From the IMG/VR virus record IMGVR_UViG_3300036790_000551, positions 1 to 64,000 of that record: a stretch of 64,000 nt of DNA, one strand, 5' to 3'. The position numbers were made by a program, and so were the translations under genes. The notes beneath the pieces were generated by a model. The model saw nothing but the letters and a program-made list of their open reading frames with translations, did not search any database and was not told where the DNA came from. Of this stretch, positions 6,304-15,987 are shown one piece after another. The stretch is from a virus. How positions within the stretch are numbered: the stretch's first letter is position 1; each line of letters begins with the position of its first letter.

Positions 6304-7194
6304 ATGGTAGACAAGGTTAGCACCAAGGAACTCTGGGCGAACGCGGCCAAGGACATGCCGCCTCCCGCCCCTCCCGCCGCAGGACCCCAGGTCCCGGCTC
6401 CCGCCGTCGCGGCGGACGTTCATCCGGCCGACGCGGACTACCTGCCGCCGGTCAGCACGGTCAAACTCCCCACGCGGGGCCTGGTCTACCCGCCGGACAG
6501 TCCGCTCTACCTGTTGGAGTCGGTCGACGTGAAGTCGGTCTCAGCGAAGGAGGAGAACATCCTTTCCTCGGTGGTCCTCATTAAGAAGGGCATCGTGCTG
6601 AGCACGCTCATGCGGGCGTGCATCACGAACCGGCTCATCGACCCGGACCAGATGCTGCCGGGAGACCGGAACGCCATCCTCGTCGCGATTCGCATCTCGG
6701 CCTACGGGCCCGCGTACTCGGCCCGCGTCGTCTGCACGGAGTGCGGGGAGCAGGGCGAGGCGGACTTCGACCTCACGCGACTCACGCTGAAGACCCTTGA
6801 CGTGGAGCCGGCCGGGGGCCGCGGCACGAACGACTTCACGTTCACGCTGCCGGTCCTTAAGAGGGTCGTGCACTTCCGCCTGCTGCCGGCGGCGGCCGCG
6901 AACCAACTCGATAAGGACCTCGAGGCCATCCGAAAGGCGACCGGCGAGGAGCGGGGGGTGACCATGCGTCTCCAGGCCCAGGTGCTCTCCGTTCAGGGAG
7001 TACCCGAGGAGAGGCTCTCCAAGACCCTCGAGAACCTGCCGGCCCGGGACGCTCGGGCCCTGCGACAGTACATGGACCGAATCGCTCCCGGCGTTGACAT
7101 GACCCATGCGTACGAGTGCGAGTCGTGCGGAAAGACCACAGAGGTCGAAATCCCGATTGGGACCGGTTTCTTTTGGCCTTCCGACGGAGAGTGA
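6304..7194 (+). CDS. Baseplate protein, T4 gp26-like
   Basis: 296 residues. After a Pro/Ala-rich N-terminus (about 18-50) the sequence LPTRGLVYPPDSPLYL, EENILSS and KKGIVLSTLMRACI follows the conserved pattern of T4-type baseplate (gp26 family) proteins needed for hub assembly. Two zinc-ribbon-like pairs are present: C144/C147 (CTEC) and C272/C275 (CESC), as seen in many long members. It opens a baseplate/tape-measure gene run, as expected for this family. The start is an ATG with AAGGAAG upstream. Confidence 0.75.
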   Translation: MVDKVSTKELWANAAKDMPPPAPPAAGPQVPAPAVAADVHPADADYLPPVSTVKLPTRGLVYPPDSPLYLLESVDVKSVSAKEENILSSVVLIKKGIVLSTLMRACITNRLIDPDQMLPGDRNAILVAIRISAYGPAYSARVVCTECGEQGEADFDLTRLTLKTLDVEPAGGRGTNDFTFTLPVLKRVVHFRLLPAAAANQLDKDLEAIRKATGEERGVTMRLQAQVLSVQGVPEERLSKTLENLPARDARALRQYMDRIAPGVDMTHAYECESCGKTTEVEIPIGTGFFWPSDGE

Positions 7195-7201
7195 CCCGAC
7201 A

Positions 7202-7426
7202 TTGCAGAAGGTCTGCGCCGACCGCCAACTCGCCCTCCTCACGGAACTCCGCTACATCGCGACTGAGGTCGGGTTGCATGAGGCGCGGGCGATGCCGACC
7301 GAAATCCGTAAGTGGTGGATTAGCGAGATGGCTCGTGAGCGCCGGTCGCGGGAGGGCAATGAGCCCAACGCCGCTCCCGACGGACGCACCATCGTGAGGG
7401 ACGTGCCGCGGGGTCCGCGAAGGTAA
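7202..7426 (+). CDS. Small tail assembly chaperone-like protein
   Basis: About 74 residues, apparently from a TTG start, with GGAGAG about 10 bases upstream. The core (MPTEIRKWWISEMARERR) resembles the conserved P-x-E-I-x-x-W-W helix found in small proteins encoded just upstream of tape measure genes. It sits between the gp26-like gene and the tape measure gene. A tail assembly chaperone role is inferred mainly from position. No slippery site for a frameshifted longer form was noticed. Confidence 0.55.
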   Translation: MQKVCADRQLALLTELRYIATEVGLHEARAMPTEIRKWWISEMARERRSREGNEPNAAPDGRTIVRDVPRGPRR

Positions 7427-7432
7427 CATCCA

Positions 7433-10400
7433 GTGGCGGGTTATAAGTCAGATTTCGCGGGCAACGTCGACTACGCGTTCGGGGGTCGGACCCGCGACAT
7501 CGCGGGAAACCTAGAGCGGGGAGTCGCCAATGCGACCGCCGGCGCGGGCGGCCTCGCGGCCACGGTCAAACAGGCCGCGGCAGCGCGTCGCAGCATTAAG
7601 GACCTGACGACGGAGATGAACGCCTGGCAGCAGGCCCAGGCCCAGGTCGCGCAGGGGACGCCGCAGTGGGTGGCCCTGCAACAGAAGATTGACGGCGTGC
7701 GGAAGAGCATCGGTGGCCTCCAGAAGGACATGCGGCAGATGCCGTTCGACGTCCTCGAGAAGGGCTTCGGCAAACTAACGAAGGGCCTTATCGGCTTCAA
7801 CACCTCGCTGCTCGCGATTGGATTCGACTTCCTCATCGACTCCATTAAGCGCGTCTACGAACTACAGGAGCGTTGGACGAAGGCCGTCGGCGGCTTCAAC
7901 ATGAAGATTGGAGGCTCCACCGTCGGCCTCAAGTCCATGACTAAGGCCGCGGTCTCCCTCTCCGGTCAACTTCGCGGGTTGACCAACGGTGACATCGCCG
8001 ACGCCATCCAGGGCTTCGGTGAGTTCAACGACGCGCTGGGTAGCACGACGGACAAGGCCGTCAAGTTCGCCCAGACCAGCCTGCAACTCAGTCGAGGCTT
8101 CGACCTCGGTTGGTCGGGGGCGGGCAAGTTGGTGAAGGGCCTCTCCTCGATGGGTGACGGCGTCGGTGACGTCGATGAGACCATGAAGGACCTCGTGAAG
8201 GGGGCCAACGCCGCCGGCGTTTCCACGAACATGGTCGCCAAGGACGTCGAGGAGGCGTCCACGTACATGGTTCGGTTCGGTAAGGAGAACCAGAAGATGT
8301 TCGTGCAGGGCGCCGCGTACGCCCGGAAGTACGGCATCTCCATTGGAGAGGTCCAGAAGTCCGTCGAGGGCCTGGACATGTTCGATGAGGCCACGAAGAC
8401 CGCCGCAAAGTTAAACACCGTCTTCGGAACGATGATTAACTCCATGGACCTCATGATGGAGGACGACCCGGCCAAGCGCCTGGAGACGATTAGACAGCAG
8501 TTCCTGGCCCAGGGCGCCACCTACGACAAACTCACCCCGAAGCAGCGCCGGTTCCTCAGCGAGACCCTGCATCTGAACGAGGAGCAGACGGCGGCCCTCC
8601 TCGACCAGAAGAACGCCAACCAGAGTTACGCTGACTTCCAGGCCAAGGCCGCCGCGAAGGAGAAGGCGGAGATTTCCGCGAAGAAACTGATGCAGCAGCA
8701 ACTTCAGGCGACCTCCCAGACGATGTACGCCTTCGGTGCGGCCTTCGACCGCATCACCGTGGCCATCGCCAACGCCATCAAACCCCTGCTCAGGGTCTTC
8801 GGTCTGGCCAGCGACGGCAACAAGAAGTTCAAGAGTTTCGGGGAGGTCATGGCGTCGGTCACCACGACCGTCGAGTCTTTCTTCAACTCCCTGGCCAAGG
8901 ACCCGAAGTGGCAATCGTTCATGGAGGAACTCGGCCACGACCTCCAGCGCGCTGGGGCCGGCCTCAAGGAGTTCGTGATGGACGGCCGCGCCGCGCAACT
9001 CGTTGGCGACATCGCCTCCGGCATGCACAGTTTCTATAACACGGTTCGGGACCTGGCCATGAAGGCCGTTCCGTTCTTCAAGCCCGTCCTCGACGTCATC
9101 CTGACTCTCTCGAACCACATCGGTCTCCTGGCCACCGCGTGGGGCGGCCTGAAACTCTTCAACGGCCTGGGAGGAATAAACGGCCTCGGTGGAAAGGGAC
9201 TCTCCCTCCTCGGTAAGGGCATGGGCGCCCTCGGCGGCGGCTCGAAGTTGCTCGGCGCGGGCCGGTTGGGCTTCGCCGGCGCGGCGGGAGCGGCCGGCGC
9301 GGCCGTCGGAGGAACGGGCGCCGGCATCGGCTCGGGAGTCGGCGGCCTAATCGGCAGTTTCTTCGGACCGATTGGAATGGCCGCGGGTCCCATCCTCGGT
9401 GGCATCCTCGGTCACGCGATTGAGAGGGCGTTCTTCACCAAGGACAAGACCGCCGTCGAGCGCGCCCACGAGCAGACCCTTCAGACGATGGAGGAGGAGT
9501 CCAAGAAGAGGGAGCAACTCACGGGGGTCGTAGACATGGCGACCTCGCACCAGGAGATTACCGACCGGATTCACAACTCACAGGACCGAATCCTGCAGTC
9601 GATGCATGACTCGGCCATCAAGCAGACGGGACAGCAGTTGACCCTCAACTCGGATGAGGTCGACATGTTGAAGTCCCGACGTGACGAACTCGCTCGCTTC
9701 TCGAAGAGTTCCGAGGTGACCCGCAAACTCATCGACGGGCTGGGCGCCGGCAGCCAACTCAGCGCCTCCCAACTCCAAGACCTCCTGACGGCGGCCCAGG
9801 GGTCGACCGACAGCCTCACGAGGCTCCGCGACGTCGCTAAGCAGCAGGCCGACCTGGAGAGCGCCCAACTCGAGGTCAGCGGGCTCGGACTCAAGAAGGA
9901 GTCCATGGAGTCCACGCAGAAACTCCGCGATTTGCAGATTAAGCAGGCGGAGGCAGACCTCAAGCGAATGGGAGGTAGGGTCGACGTTCGCAACGAGGTC
10001 GGTTCCGACATCAAGGACCTCTATGGTGGCGGCGGCGCGAAGGCCGTCCTCCAGGCAATCAGCCGTCGCGCCGCCACCGGCGGCGTCGCCGTGGACTCGA
10101 AGGTCCTCCAACGCCTGGAGGCCGAGGCGAAACTCGACGACCTACGTGAGCAGAGCGAGAAGGGAGCCCAGGACCTCCAGCGGCTGCAGACCGACTTCGT
10201 TAAGCAGCAGACCATCATCACACTCAGGTCCGCGGTCCGTCAGGACGCGGACTTCCGAACTTTCGCGGGTTCCGCCGGTGAGAAAGACAAGTCACCCGAG
10301 CAACAGATGCTGGACTTCCTTAAGACTCCGGAGGGACTGGCGGCGGTCGGCGGCGAGGGCGGAGCCGCGCTGCTTCGCGAGGGTAACAACTTCGCGCCGG

Positions 10401-10633
10401 TCAGTCGCGCGCAGGCGCTCCCAAGCAACTCCGTGTTCAACACGTCGCCGTCGCCGTACGTGTCAAACCTCCCGCAGCAGACGAACTTCGCCGCTCCGAC
10501 GGGCGGCTCGGGACCGGCCTCACCCATCGTGGTGAACGTGAACACCCACATCGACGGCAAGCAGGTCGGCCGGTCGAGTTCGGTCGTCTCCGGCATGGCG
10601 CAGGGCCTCGTCTGGAACCCGGTTGGAATTTGA
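7433..10633 (+). CDS. Tail tape measure protein
   Basis: 1066 residues from GTG, the longest tail-region gene. Helical, Ala/Lys/Gln-rich N-terminal part (about 1-500). A long Gly/Ala-rich hydrophobic region follows (about 575-665, with GAAGAAGAAVGG and GGLIGSFFGPIG), then coiled-coil-rich sequence (about 690-940). This is the usual tape-measure layout: a scaffold that sets tail length inside the tube, with a hydrophobic part that may insert in the host membrane. At roughly 0.15 nm per residue it would fit a tail of about 160 nm (inference). Neighbours are the chaperone-like and baseplate genes. Confidence 0.85.
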   Translation: MAGYKSDFAGNVDYAFGGRTRDIAGNLERGVANATAGAGGLAATVKQAAAARRSIKDLTTEMNAWQQAQAQVAQGTPQWVALQQKIDGVRKSIGGLQKDMRQMPFDVLEKGFGKLTKGLIGFNTSLLAIGFDFLIDSIKRVYELQERWTKAVGGFNMKIGGSTVGLKSMTKAAVSLSGQLRGLTNGDIADAIQGFGEFNDALGSTTDKAVKFAQTSLQLSRGFDLGWSGAGKLVKGLSSMGDGVGDVDETMKDLVKGANAAGVSTNMVAKDVEEASTYMVRFGKENQKMFVQGAAYARKYGISIGEVQKSVEGLDMFDEATKTAAKLNTVFGTMINSMDLMMEDDPAKRLETIRQQFLAQGATYDKLTPKQRRFLSETLHLNEEQTAALLDQKNANQSYADFQAKAAAKEKAEISAKKLMQQQLQATSQTMYAFGAAFDRITVAIANAIKPLLRVFGLASDGNKKFKSFGEVMASVTTTVESFFNSLAKDPKWQSFMEELGHDLQRAGAGLKEFVMDGRAAQLVGDIASGMHSFYNTVRDLAMKAVPFFKPVLDVILTLSNHIGLLATAWGGLKLFNGLGGINGLGGKGLSLLGKGMGALGGGSKLLGAGRLGFAGAAGAAGAAVGGTGAGIGSGVGGLIGSFFGPIGMAAGPILGGILGHAIERAFFTKDKTAVERAHEQTLQTMEEESKKREQLTGVVDMATSHQEITDRIHNSQDRILQSMHDSAIKQTGQQLTLNSDEVDMLKSRRDELARFSKSSEVTRKLIDGLGAGSQLSASQLQDLLTAAQGSTDSLTRLRDVAKQQADLESAQLEVSGLGLKKESMESTQKLRDLQIKQAEADLKRMGGRVDVRNEVGSDIKDLYGGGGAKAVLQAISRRAATGGVAVDSKVLQRLEAEAKLDDLREQSEKGAQDLQRLQTDFVKQQTIITLRSAVRQDADFRTFAGSAGEKDKSPEQQMLDFLKTPEGLAAVGGEGGAALLREGNNFAPVSRAQALPSNSVFNTSPSPYVSNLPQQTNFAAPTGGSGPASPIVVNVNTHIDGKQVGRSSSVVSGMAQGLVWNPVGI

Positions 10634-10644
10634 GGGCATAGGAC

Positions 10645-12720
10645 ATGGCCGACGAACCGAAAATCACGCCAGACGCACCTCCGGCCCAGCCGTTTAACGT
10701 TAGAGTGTCCCCCGACCCCCCTCCCGCGGTCCCGTTCGACGTGCCGAACTACCCGGACGGACCGCCGGCGCGGCCGTTCGACGTCAAGGTCACGCCCGAC
10801 GGACCGCCGCTGGTCCCGTTCGATGTCCCGACGAACCCAGACTCGCCTCCTGCGGCTCCGTTCAACGTCCCCACGCGTCCCGATGCGCCCCCGGTTTCGC
10901 CCCACCAGGTGCCGAACTACCCGGATGCGCCGCCCAGCGTCCCGTTCGATGTCCCGACGAACCCGGACGGTCCCCCTGGGGTTCCATACGACGTCCCCAC
11001 GACGCCGGACGGCCCTCCCGCGGTGCCCTATGACGTTCCGACGGCTCCGGACGGTCCCCCGGGGGTCCCGTTCAACGTCCCCACGTATCCCGACGGGCCG
11101 CCCAGCGTCCCGTTCGACGTTCTCACGACACCGGACGGACCCCCGGCCGTCCCCGTCGACGTCGCGGTCTCTCCCGACGCGCCGCCGGCGGCTCCGTTCG
11201 ACGTCCCGACCTATCCGGACCTGCCGGCGCTACAGATTCCAGGCCAAGCGGGTGACACGCCGACCGCGCAGGAGATTATCAACGCCGTCTCTAGGTTCGA
11301 TTCGAGCCTCGGTGGTCTCTTGAACGACCTGTTCAACTCGTCGCCGCTGTCGATTTCCACTCCGTACGTCGGGGCGCTCGACCCGGTGTTACTCGCTGAC
11401 TGGTTCGTCAACTATCAGCAGGCGGTTGGGTCGGCCGGAGTCGCGAAGTTCATCGCCGAGCAGTCCGTCCTGTACGCCATGAACCCGGTGGCCGGTAAGG
11501 TGTTCGACCCGGGGTACTTCATTGCGATGGCGATACCCGGGTCGATGGGAAACTACACGACGACCATCGACGTCGCCGCCGGCATCAACACCCAGACTGT
11601 TGCGTTGGCGGCGGACGCGGCCTTGACCCTTGAGGTGAGTTCCTCGCCGCTCGCTGGCGAGGACCTGAACACCTACGGGCCCCGCAACACGTTCAAGGAC
11701 GGCCAGGACTTCACCGTCGATGACCTCGTGGACGCGACGCTCTCTCCCGGCGGCGGAACCAGTGCCTCAAGTCGCTTCCTGAAGAGCGTTCCGGCGGCGG
11801 CGGGAATCGGTGGGAGCATCCAGCGCTTCGATGCCACGAAATACTTCCAAGACCGGGACCCCTCCGGCGGGTCGACGGTTAGGGGGACCGTCAAGGCCCT
11901 CGCCGCCTCGGGAGTCACGCAGGTCTTCAGCACGACCCTCGCCCGCTCGTCGTTCATCGACGGCGTCGTGCGCGTTCCGGTCGGTTCAGGGGAAACGGCC
12001 GACGGAACGGTGCGCACGACCTCCCAAGACCCGTCCGGAGTCGCCCAGGAAGAGGTCGACGACGACGACGCCCGCATCCCGCTGTGCTTCACAGACCTCC
12101 GCAAGGACCCTAAGACGAACTCGTATCGGTCGGTCTACTTTCGGCCGCTCAATCTCAACTTCAGTGAGGCGTTCGCCCCCGAATACAGCGAGGAGGGCGT
12201 CTTCGGACGGGTTGACCCCGTGATTGCCTATCGTCGCACGACTCGGACCGCGAACGTCTCCTTCGAGGTGCACGCCTTCGCGGTTGAGGACCTCCAGGTG
12301 ATGTACAACAAGATGGTCTGGCTCTCGTCGATGGTCTATCCGTCATACGGGTCGGACAGCCTCATTCAATCGGGTCCCGTGTGTCGGCTCCGCGTCGGCG
12401 ACGTCATCTCCAGTGACGAGGGCGGCATTCCGGGAGTGATTAAGAGCCTCAACTTCGATTACGGCGATGCCCTTTGGGAGTTGCGTAAGGGAATGAAGGT
12501 CCCCCGCTCGTTCAAGGTCTCCCTTGACTACACGTTCCTCCACGAGGGACCGGTCGGGCTCCTCAACGGCGTCTTCGGCGTCTTTCAGTTGCCTGGAACG
12601 ATGGACCAGAACACGAACCTGCTCGGGGGACCGACAGACAGCCGTGACGGCACCGTGCCAATCACGCAGAGCACGATGCTGCCGGGAAAGTTTCGCAGGT
12701 TCGGTGAGCCAAAGGGTTAA
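10645..12720 (+). CDS. Baseplate / tail-tube-junction protein with N-terminal proline-rich repeats
   Basis: 691 residues. Residues 7-188 are 13 tandem 14-residue repeats of the form xxPDgPPxxPFDVP. From about 200 the protein becomes globular. The last ~190 residues contain YPSYGSDS, RVGDVISS and DYGDALWELRKGMKVP followed by SFKVSLDYTF, the pattern of tube-cap/baseplate proteins of the gp48/gp54 or tail-tube-initiator type. Function is thus likely baseplate-to-tube connection. The proline repeats may form an extended rod or spacer. The start has GAGGG about 8 bases upstream. Family assignment is tentative. Confidence 0.6.
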   Translation: MADEPKITPDAPPAQPFNVRVSPDPPPAVPFDVPNYPDGPPARPFDVKVTPDGPPLVPFDVPTNPDSPPAAPFNVPTRPDAPPVSPHQVPNYPDAPPSVPFDVPTNPDGPPGVPYDVPTTPDGPPAVPYDVPTAPDGPPGVPFNVPTYPDGPPSVPFDVLTTPDGPPAVPVDVAVSPDAPPAAPFDVPTYPDLPALQIPGQAGDTPTAQEIINAVSRFDSSLGGLLNDLFNSSPLSISTPYVGALDPVLLADWFVNYQQAVGSAGVAKFIAEQSVLYAMNPVAGKVFDPGYFIAMAIPGSMGNYTTTIDVAAGINTQTVALAADAALTLEVSSSPLAGEDLNTYGPRNTFKDGQDFTVDDLVDATLSPGGGTSASSRFLKSVPAAAGIGGSIQRFDATKYFQDRDPSGGSTVRGTVKALAASGVTQVFSTTLARSSFIDGVVRVPVGSGETADGTVRTTSQDPSGVAQEEVDDDDARIPLCFTDLRKDPKTNSYRSVYFRPLNLNFSEAFAPEYSEEGVFGRVDPVIAYRRTTRTANVSFEVHAFAVEDLQVMYNKMVWLSSMVYPSYGSDSLIQSGPVCRLRVGDVISSDEGGIPGVIKSLNFDYGDALWELRKGMKVPRSFKVSLDYTFLHEGPVGLLNGVFGVFQLPGTMDQNTNLLGGPTDSRDGTVPITQSTMLPGKFRRFGEPKG
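10663..11208 (+). repeat. 13 tandem 42-bp coding repeats (14-aa PDGPP units)
   Basis: Imperfect 42-bp units encode xxPD(G/A/S)PPxxP(F/Y)(D/N)VP. Units differ mainly at the two residues before PD and the two after PP. A partial 14th unit (TYPDLPAL) ends the array. Confidence 0.85.
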
Positions 12721-12723
12721 GCC

Positions 12724-13026
12724 ATGGGTAAGAGCAGGTACACGAACACCGAGGTCATCGACGGGAACCACTACGGGACCTGGACCGACCCGACAGCGGG
12801 AAACCCGTTGGGACCCGACATCCTGGACGGCGTGGAGACCGTGGACCACATCCTCGTCGCCGGAGAGCGTCTCGACTCGCTCGCGTACCAGTACTACGGA
12901 GACTCTGAGTACTGGTGGGTGATTGCGCTCGCCAATCGCATCATGGACCCGTTCGCTTTGACCCCGGGAACCCGGCTTCGCATTCCGTCGAACGCGAACT
13001 CCATCGTTAACCAAGTGACTCGCTGA
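12724..13026 (+). CDS. LysM / gp53-like baseplate protein
   Basis: 100 residues. DHILVAGERLDSLAYQYYGD, then YWWVIALANRIMDPFAL and TPGTRLRIPS match the LysM-type fold used by T4 gp53-like baseplate wedge and tail-tube LysM proteins, including the typical W-x-I-A-x-x-N pattern and final LRIP. The start is three bases after the previous stop and the stop abuts the next start, so it is part of the baseplate operon. Confidence 0.75.
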   Translation: MGKSRYTNTEVIDGNHYGTWTDPTAGNPLGPDILDGVETVDHILVAGERLDSLAYQYYGDSEYWWVIALANRIMDPFALTPGTRLRIPSNANSIVNQVTR

Positions 13027-14685
13027 ATGCCGTTCCAAACCGGACCAAACATTCGCCCGTTCGAGTCGTTCTCACAGGACGCCATTGAACTCCTTGAGTC
13101 GATAACGCCTATTCAGAAGGCCTCGGCGGTTCCGCGCATAGTCATCACCAAGATAGACTTTCGCACCGGTCGACCCGACACCAGCGTACGGCCGATGATG
13201 TTCGACCTGACGCAGACCCCGCAATTCGGCGCGCTCGACAGCCAGGACACGTTCGCAGAGAGAGCCAGCGTCTCCCTCATGTCCCTGGAGGTCATTTCGG
13301 AACTCCTGTACGGACCGACCGTTCTCAAGCACGTGAACCTGAAGTTCGTGGTCCACCGGCCCGACATCGTCTTCGTGAAGGACAGTCCAATCGCCTGGCG
13401 ACAGATTCTGGAAGAGAACAACTCGTTCTCCCTCCAGTACGGGTGGACAGCGGACCCAACCGTCTGCGACAATCCGCTCATGAACGGACAGGGGTACACC
13501 GCTGACAACGGCTACACGGTGAAGTCCGAGGAGACCGTCCTCTTAATCGTGGCTCGCTGGAACGTTCATCTCCGCCCGACGGGTGAGGTCGACGTCAACA
13601 TCGAGGCGTATGAGAACGGTGACATCGCACTCCGTGAGAGTCGATTCGCTGACGCCGCTGAGGCAGTCGTCGGCCGGCAGTCGAGCGACGATAACGCCGC
13701 GAAGTCCCTCTTCAACCTCCTGCAATCCGTTCCCATGGTGAAGGTCATCGGCCGCGGTAACATGGTTAGGCTCGGTGACGTGATGGACACCGTCATGGCT
13801 CCCATGATTGCGGCCGTGACCCGCGCCTACGGCTACGTGGGGGTCAACCTCTTCCTGGCGAACTTCAATGAGTCCGCTGGAAGCCAGTCCCAGGCATGGG
13901 GAGGTCGGTACATGGGCGGCGTGACCTCCCTGGCGGACTTCCTGATTCCCGTCTCGGCCCTTAAGGAACTGATGACGGAACACCTAGCGTCGGGCCGCGC
14001 GATGCTTCTCATCAACTTCTTCAACACGGTCATTACGACCATGAATCGACCGGAGGCCTGGGCCGCATCGAACACCGCTCTTCGGCCACACATCGGTGCT
14101 CGATGGGAGACCACGCAGGACGCCTCCGGTGCCTCGACCCTGTCGGGAGTCGTCTTCGACCGCAACTCGCTCGACGACGCGGTGAAGCGACTCACGGCGC
14201 TGCCGGCTGAGCAACAGAGCAAGGACGCGGTGATGCAGAAACTGCGCGGGGCCAACGTTCCCGTCATCGAGTTCGGTCGCGCCGGCTCGATGGTTCTTGA
14301 CGCGGCCTTCGAGATGCAGCCGCATCCCCTCATCCAGTCCATTCAGATTGAGACGGCCGAGCGCTCCCGAAAGGATAGGGGTCAGACGGCGGCCACACCC
14401 GACGTCGAGAGCCGGAAGGGGCAGGCCGCGCCGCATGACATCGTACCCGCGTCCATTCTTGAGGGTGACCTCACCCTCGTTGGAAACTTCGTTTTCGATG
14501 CCTTTCGTCGGCTCTGGATTGAGTTCTACGGAGCCAGCAGCATCAGCGGCATCTTCAACGTCATGACGAAGACCGACCGAATCGAGGCCGGAGTGTTCAC
14601 CTCCGCCTTGCATCTCGTTAGCGACGGCGCCGACCCGCTTGGCACCCGCCAGCGTCCCGGCTTCGACCCGACCGCGAAGCCGTAA
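13027..14685 (+). CDS. Probable baseplate hub-like structural protein
   Basis: 552 residues, starting directly after the LysM gene. Beta-rich regions (FSLQYGWTAD, then LLIVARWNVHLRPTGEVDVN) resemble hub-type proteins that assemble around the tube entrance. A long helical/mixed C-terminal half follows. No catalytic or lysozyme motif is visible. The assignment rests on operon position between LysM and the end of the tail cluster, and on general composition. It could also be a wedge component. Confidence 0.5.
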   Translation: MPFQTGPNIRPFESFSQDAIELLESITPIQKASAVPRIVITKIDFRTGRPDTSVRPMMFDLTQTPQFGALDSQDTFAERASVSLMSLEVISELLYGPTVLKHVNLKFVVHRPDIVFVKDSPIAWRQILEENNSFSLQYGWTADPTVCDNPLMNGQGYTADNGYTVKSEETVLLIVARWNVHLRPTGEVDVNIEAYENGDIALRESRFADAAEAVVGRQSSDDNAAKSLFNLLQSVPMVKVIGRGNMVRLGDVMDTVMAPMIAAVTRAYGYVGVNLFLANFNESAGSQSQAWGGRYMGGVTSLADFLIPVSALKELMTEHLASGRAMLLINFFNTVITTMNRPEAWAASNTALRPHIGARWETTQDASGASTLSGVVFDRNSLDDAVKRLTALPAEQQSKDAVMQKLRGANVPVIEFGRAGSMVLDAAFEMQPHPLIQSIQIETAERSRKDRGQTAATPDVESRKGQAAPHDIVPASILEGDLTLVGNFVFDAFRRLWIEFYGASSISGIFNVMTKTDRIEAGVFTSALHLVSDGADPLGTRQRPGFDPTAKP

Positions 14686-14709
14686 GCCGTCATCGACCGG
14701 TGGCTGAGG

Positions 14710-14715
14710 TATGAT
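14710..14715 (+). promoter_or_regulatory. -10-like element TATGAT, leaderless-type
   Basis: TATGAT ends 6 nt before the ATG at 14722. It marks the boundary between the tail operon and the replication-type genes. Confidence 0.65.
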
Positions 14716-14721
14716 TGGCGT

Positions 14722-14955
14722 ATGGGTCTCTACCTCGAATATCGTGACCGCCAGGGGGTCGTTAGGAACCGCTCCCGCTTCTTCGACGGACTGGTGACAT
14801 GGACCCTCGACTGTCCCGACGAGGAGCGGTGGACTCACGAACGGGTCCGCGAACTCGTTAGGCCGTCGGCCCATCTTCCCATTGAGCAACGGGAGTGGGC
14901 CCTCCGCGTCGTTCCTGACGAATGGGACGACGGCGAGTGGCGGCGGACTTCCTGA
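14722..14955 (+). CDS. Small hypothetical protein, predicted leaderless
   Basis: 77 residues, Trp/Arg/Asp-rich (for example EERWTHERVRELVRP). No family recognised. It is translated from an ATG 6 nt behind a TATGAT element, with no ribosome binding site. The following polymerase gene starts with GTG immediately after its stop. Confidence 0.6.
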   Translation: MGLYLEYRDRQGVVRNRSRFFDGLVTWTLDCPDEERWTHERVRELVRPSAHLPIEQREWALRVVPDEWDDGEWRRTS

Positions 14956-15987
14956 GTGCAACTCGACGGCTGGATTCACCACAGCGTGGCCGATGACTTC
15001 GGTCCGCTGCTCAAGTTGGCCCTGACCGGCAGTCGGCCGCTCGCCTGCCTCGGTCCGGTCTATGAGACCGACCCGGCCCATGAACTTCTGGAACCCTTTC
15101 GGAGGTCGGCTCGGGAGTCCGGCCATCCGTGGACCTCGGAGGAGGAAATGATACCCCCTCAGACGCTCCTGCAGGCCCGAGAACTTAGGCTAGCGGAGTC
15201 CCGGGTTCGGGTTCCCTTTCTCGACTGGGATAAGGCCGTGGAGTGGACCCGTGCCGGCCTGGTTCTTGAGGTTTGTCGACGCCGCGGAGTCCGAGTCCGC
15301 GGCCACGGGACCGTCCATGTGCCCTGGAGACTCAAGGGAACCGTGACCGGTCGCTTCGGGGTTGAACCCGTGCGAATCTCGGGTGACCGGTTGTTCAATC
15401 CGATGATTATACCGACCGACGACCGCTGGACGGTTGTCCCGAGCGCTCCCGGTCGGTCAATCGTCGTGCTTGACTTCATGGCGATGGACCTGTGTTCCCT
15501 CGTGTCCCTGTTGCCTGGGCTCTACGAGCGACTAAAGGGGAACTTCTTTAGTGGGATAAGAATCAGTCACGGGGTGATTGCCGACCACCTAAACGTGGAG
15601 GCGGACGTCGCTAAGCGGGAACTCTTCGTCCACGCCTACGGCGGCCGCTCCCCGCTCGCCGCTGAGTTCGACAGGCATTTCCCTGAGATTTCCGAGGCCC
15701 GTCGTTCACTGGACCACGGTGACATGGCTCGAGTCGTGCAGGAGACGTCAGCCATCGCCTTTCGAGCGGCCCTCTCGCGAGCGCTTCCCCTCCTTCTCGG
15801 CGACGATGTGATGCCTATGTTCACCGTGCACGACGAACTCGTCCTTGACGTTGGACCGGACACCGACCCTGCGATACTCAAACTCTGTTGCGAACTCGAG
15901 GACGGGGCCACGGAGCGCATCGGTGTTCCGTACGGAGTCCGCTGCTCGAGCGGTTCGTCGTACGCGGAGGCGAAGAGGAAACCATGA
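14956..15987 (+). CDS. Reduced family A DNA polymerase (polymerase domain only)
   Basis: 343 residues from GTG. A TGRF motif (131-134) followed by FNPMIIP corresponds to the template-side motif before motif A. Motif A is VVLDFMAMDL (D173; the usual SQIELR is changed and the Arg lost). Motif B is reduced to K220-RELFVHAYG. Motif C is FTVHDELVLDV (H292, D293, E294). There is no 3'-5' exonuclease domain. The two catalytic Asp are kept, so activity is possible, but motif A is divergent. The phage also carries a DnaE-type polymerase (38626), so this enzyme may have a repair, primer-processing or specialised role. Confidence 0.75.
   Translation: MQLDGWIHHSVADDFGPLLKLALTGSRPLACLGPVYETDPAHELLEPFRRSARESGHPWTSEEEMIPPQTLLQARELRLAESRVRVPFLDWDKAVEWTRAGLVLEVCRRRGVRVRGHGTVHVPWRLKGTVTGRFGVEPVRISGDRLFNPMIIPTDDRWTVVPSAPGRSIVVLDFMAMDLCSLVSLLPGLYERLKGNFFSGIRISHGVIADHLNVEADVAKRELFVHAYGGRSPLAAEFDRHFPEISEARRSLDHGDMARVVQETSAIAFRAALSRALPLLLGDDVMPMFTVHDELVLDVGPDTDPAILKLCCELEDGATERIGVPYGVRCSSGSSYAEAKRKP

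Noticed and set aside
13984-15126. 380-codon reverse frame opposite the hub-like and polymerase genes
   Set aside because: Runs across two good plus-strand genes and their promoter; no recognisable protein features.
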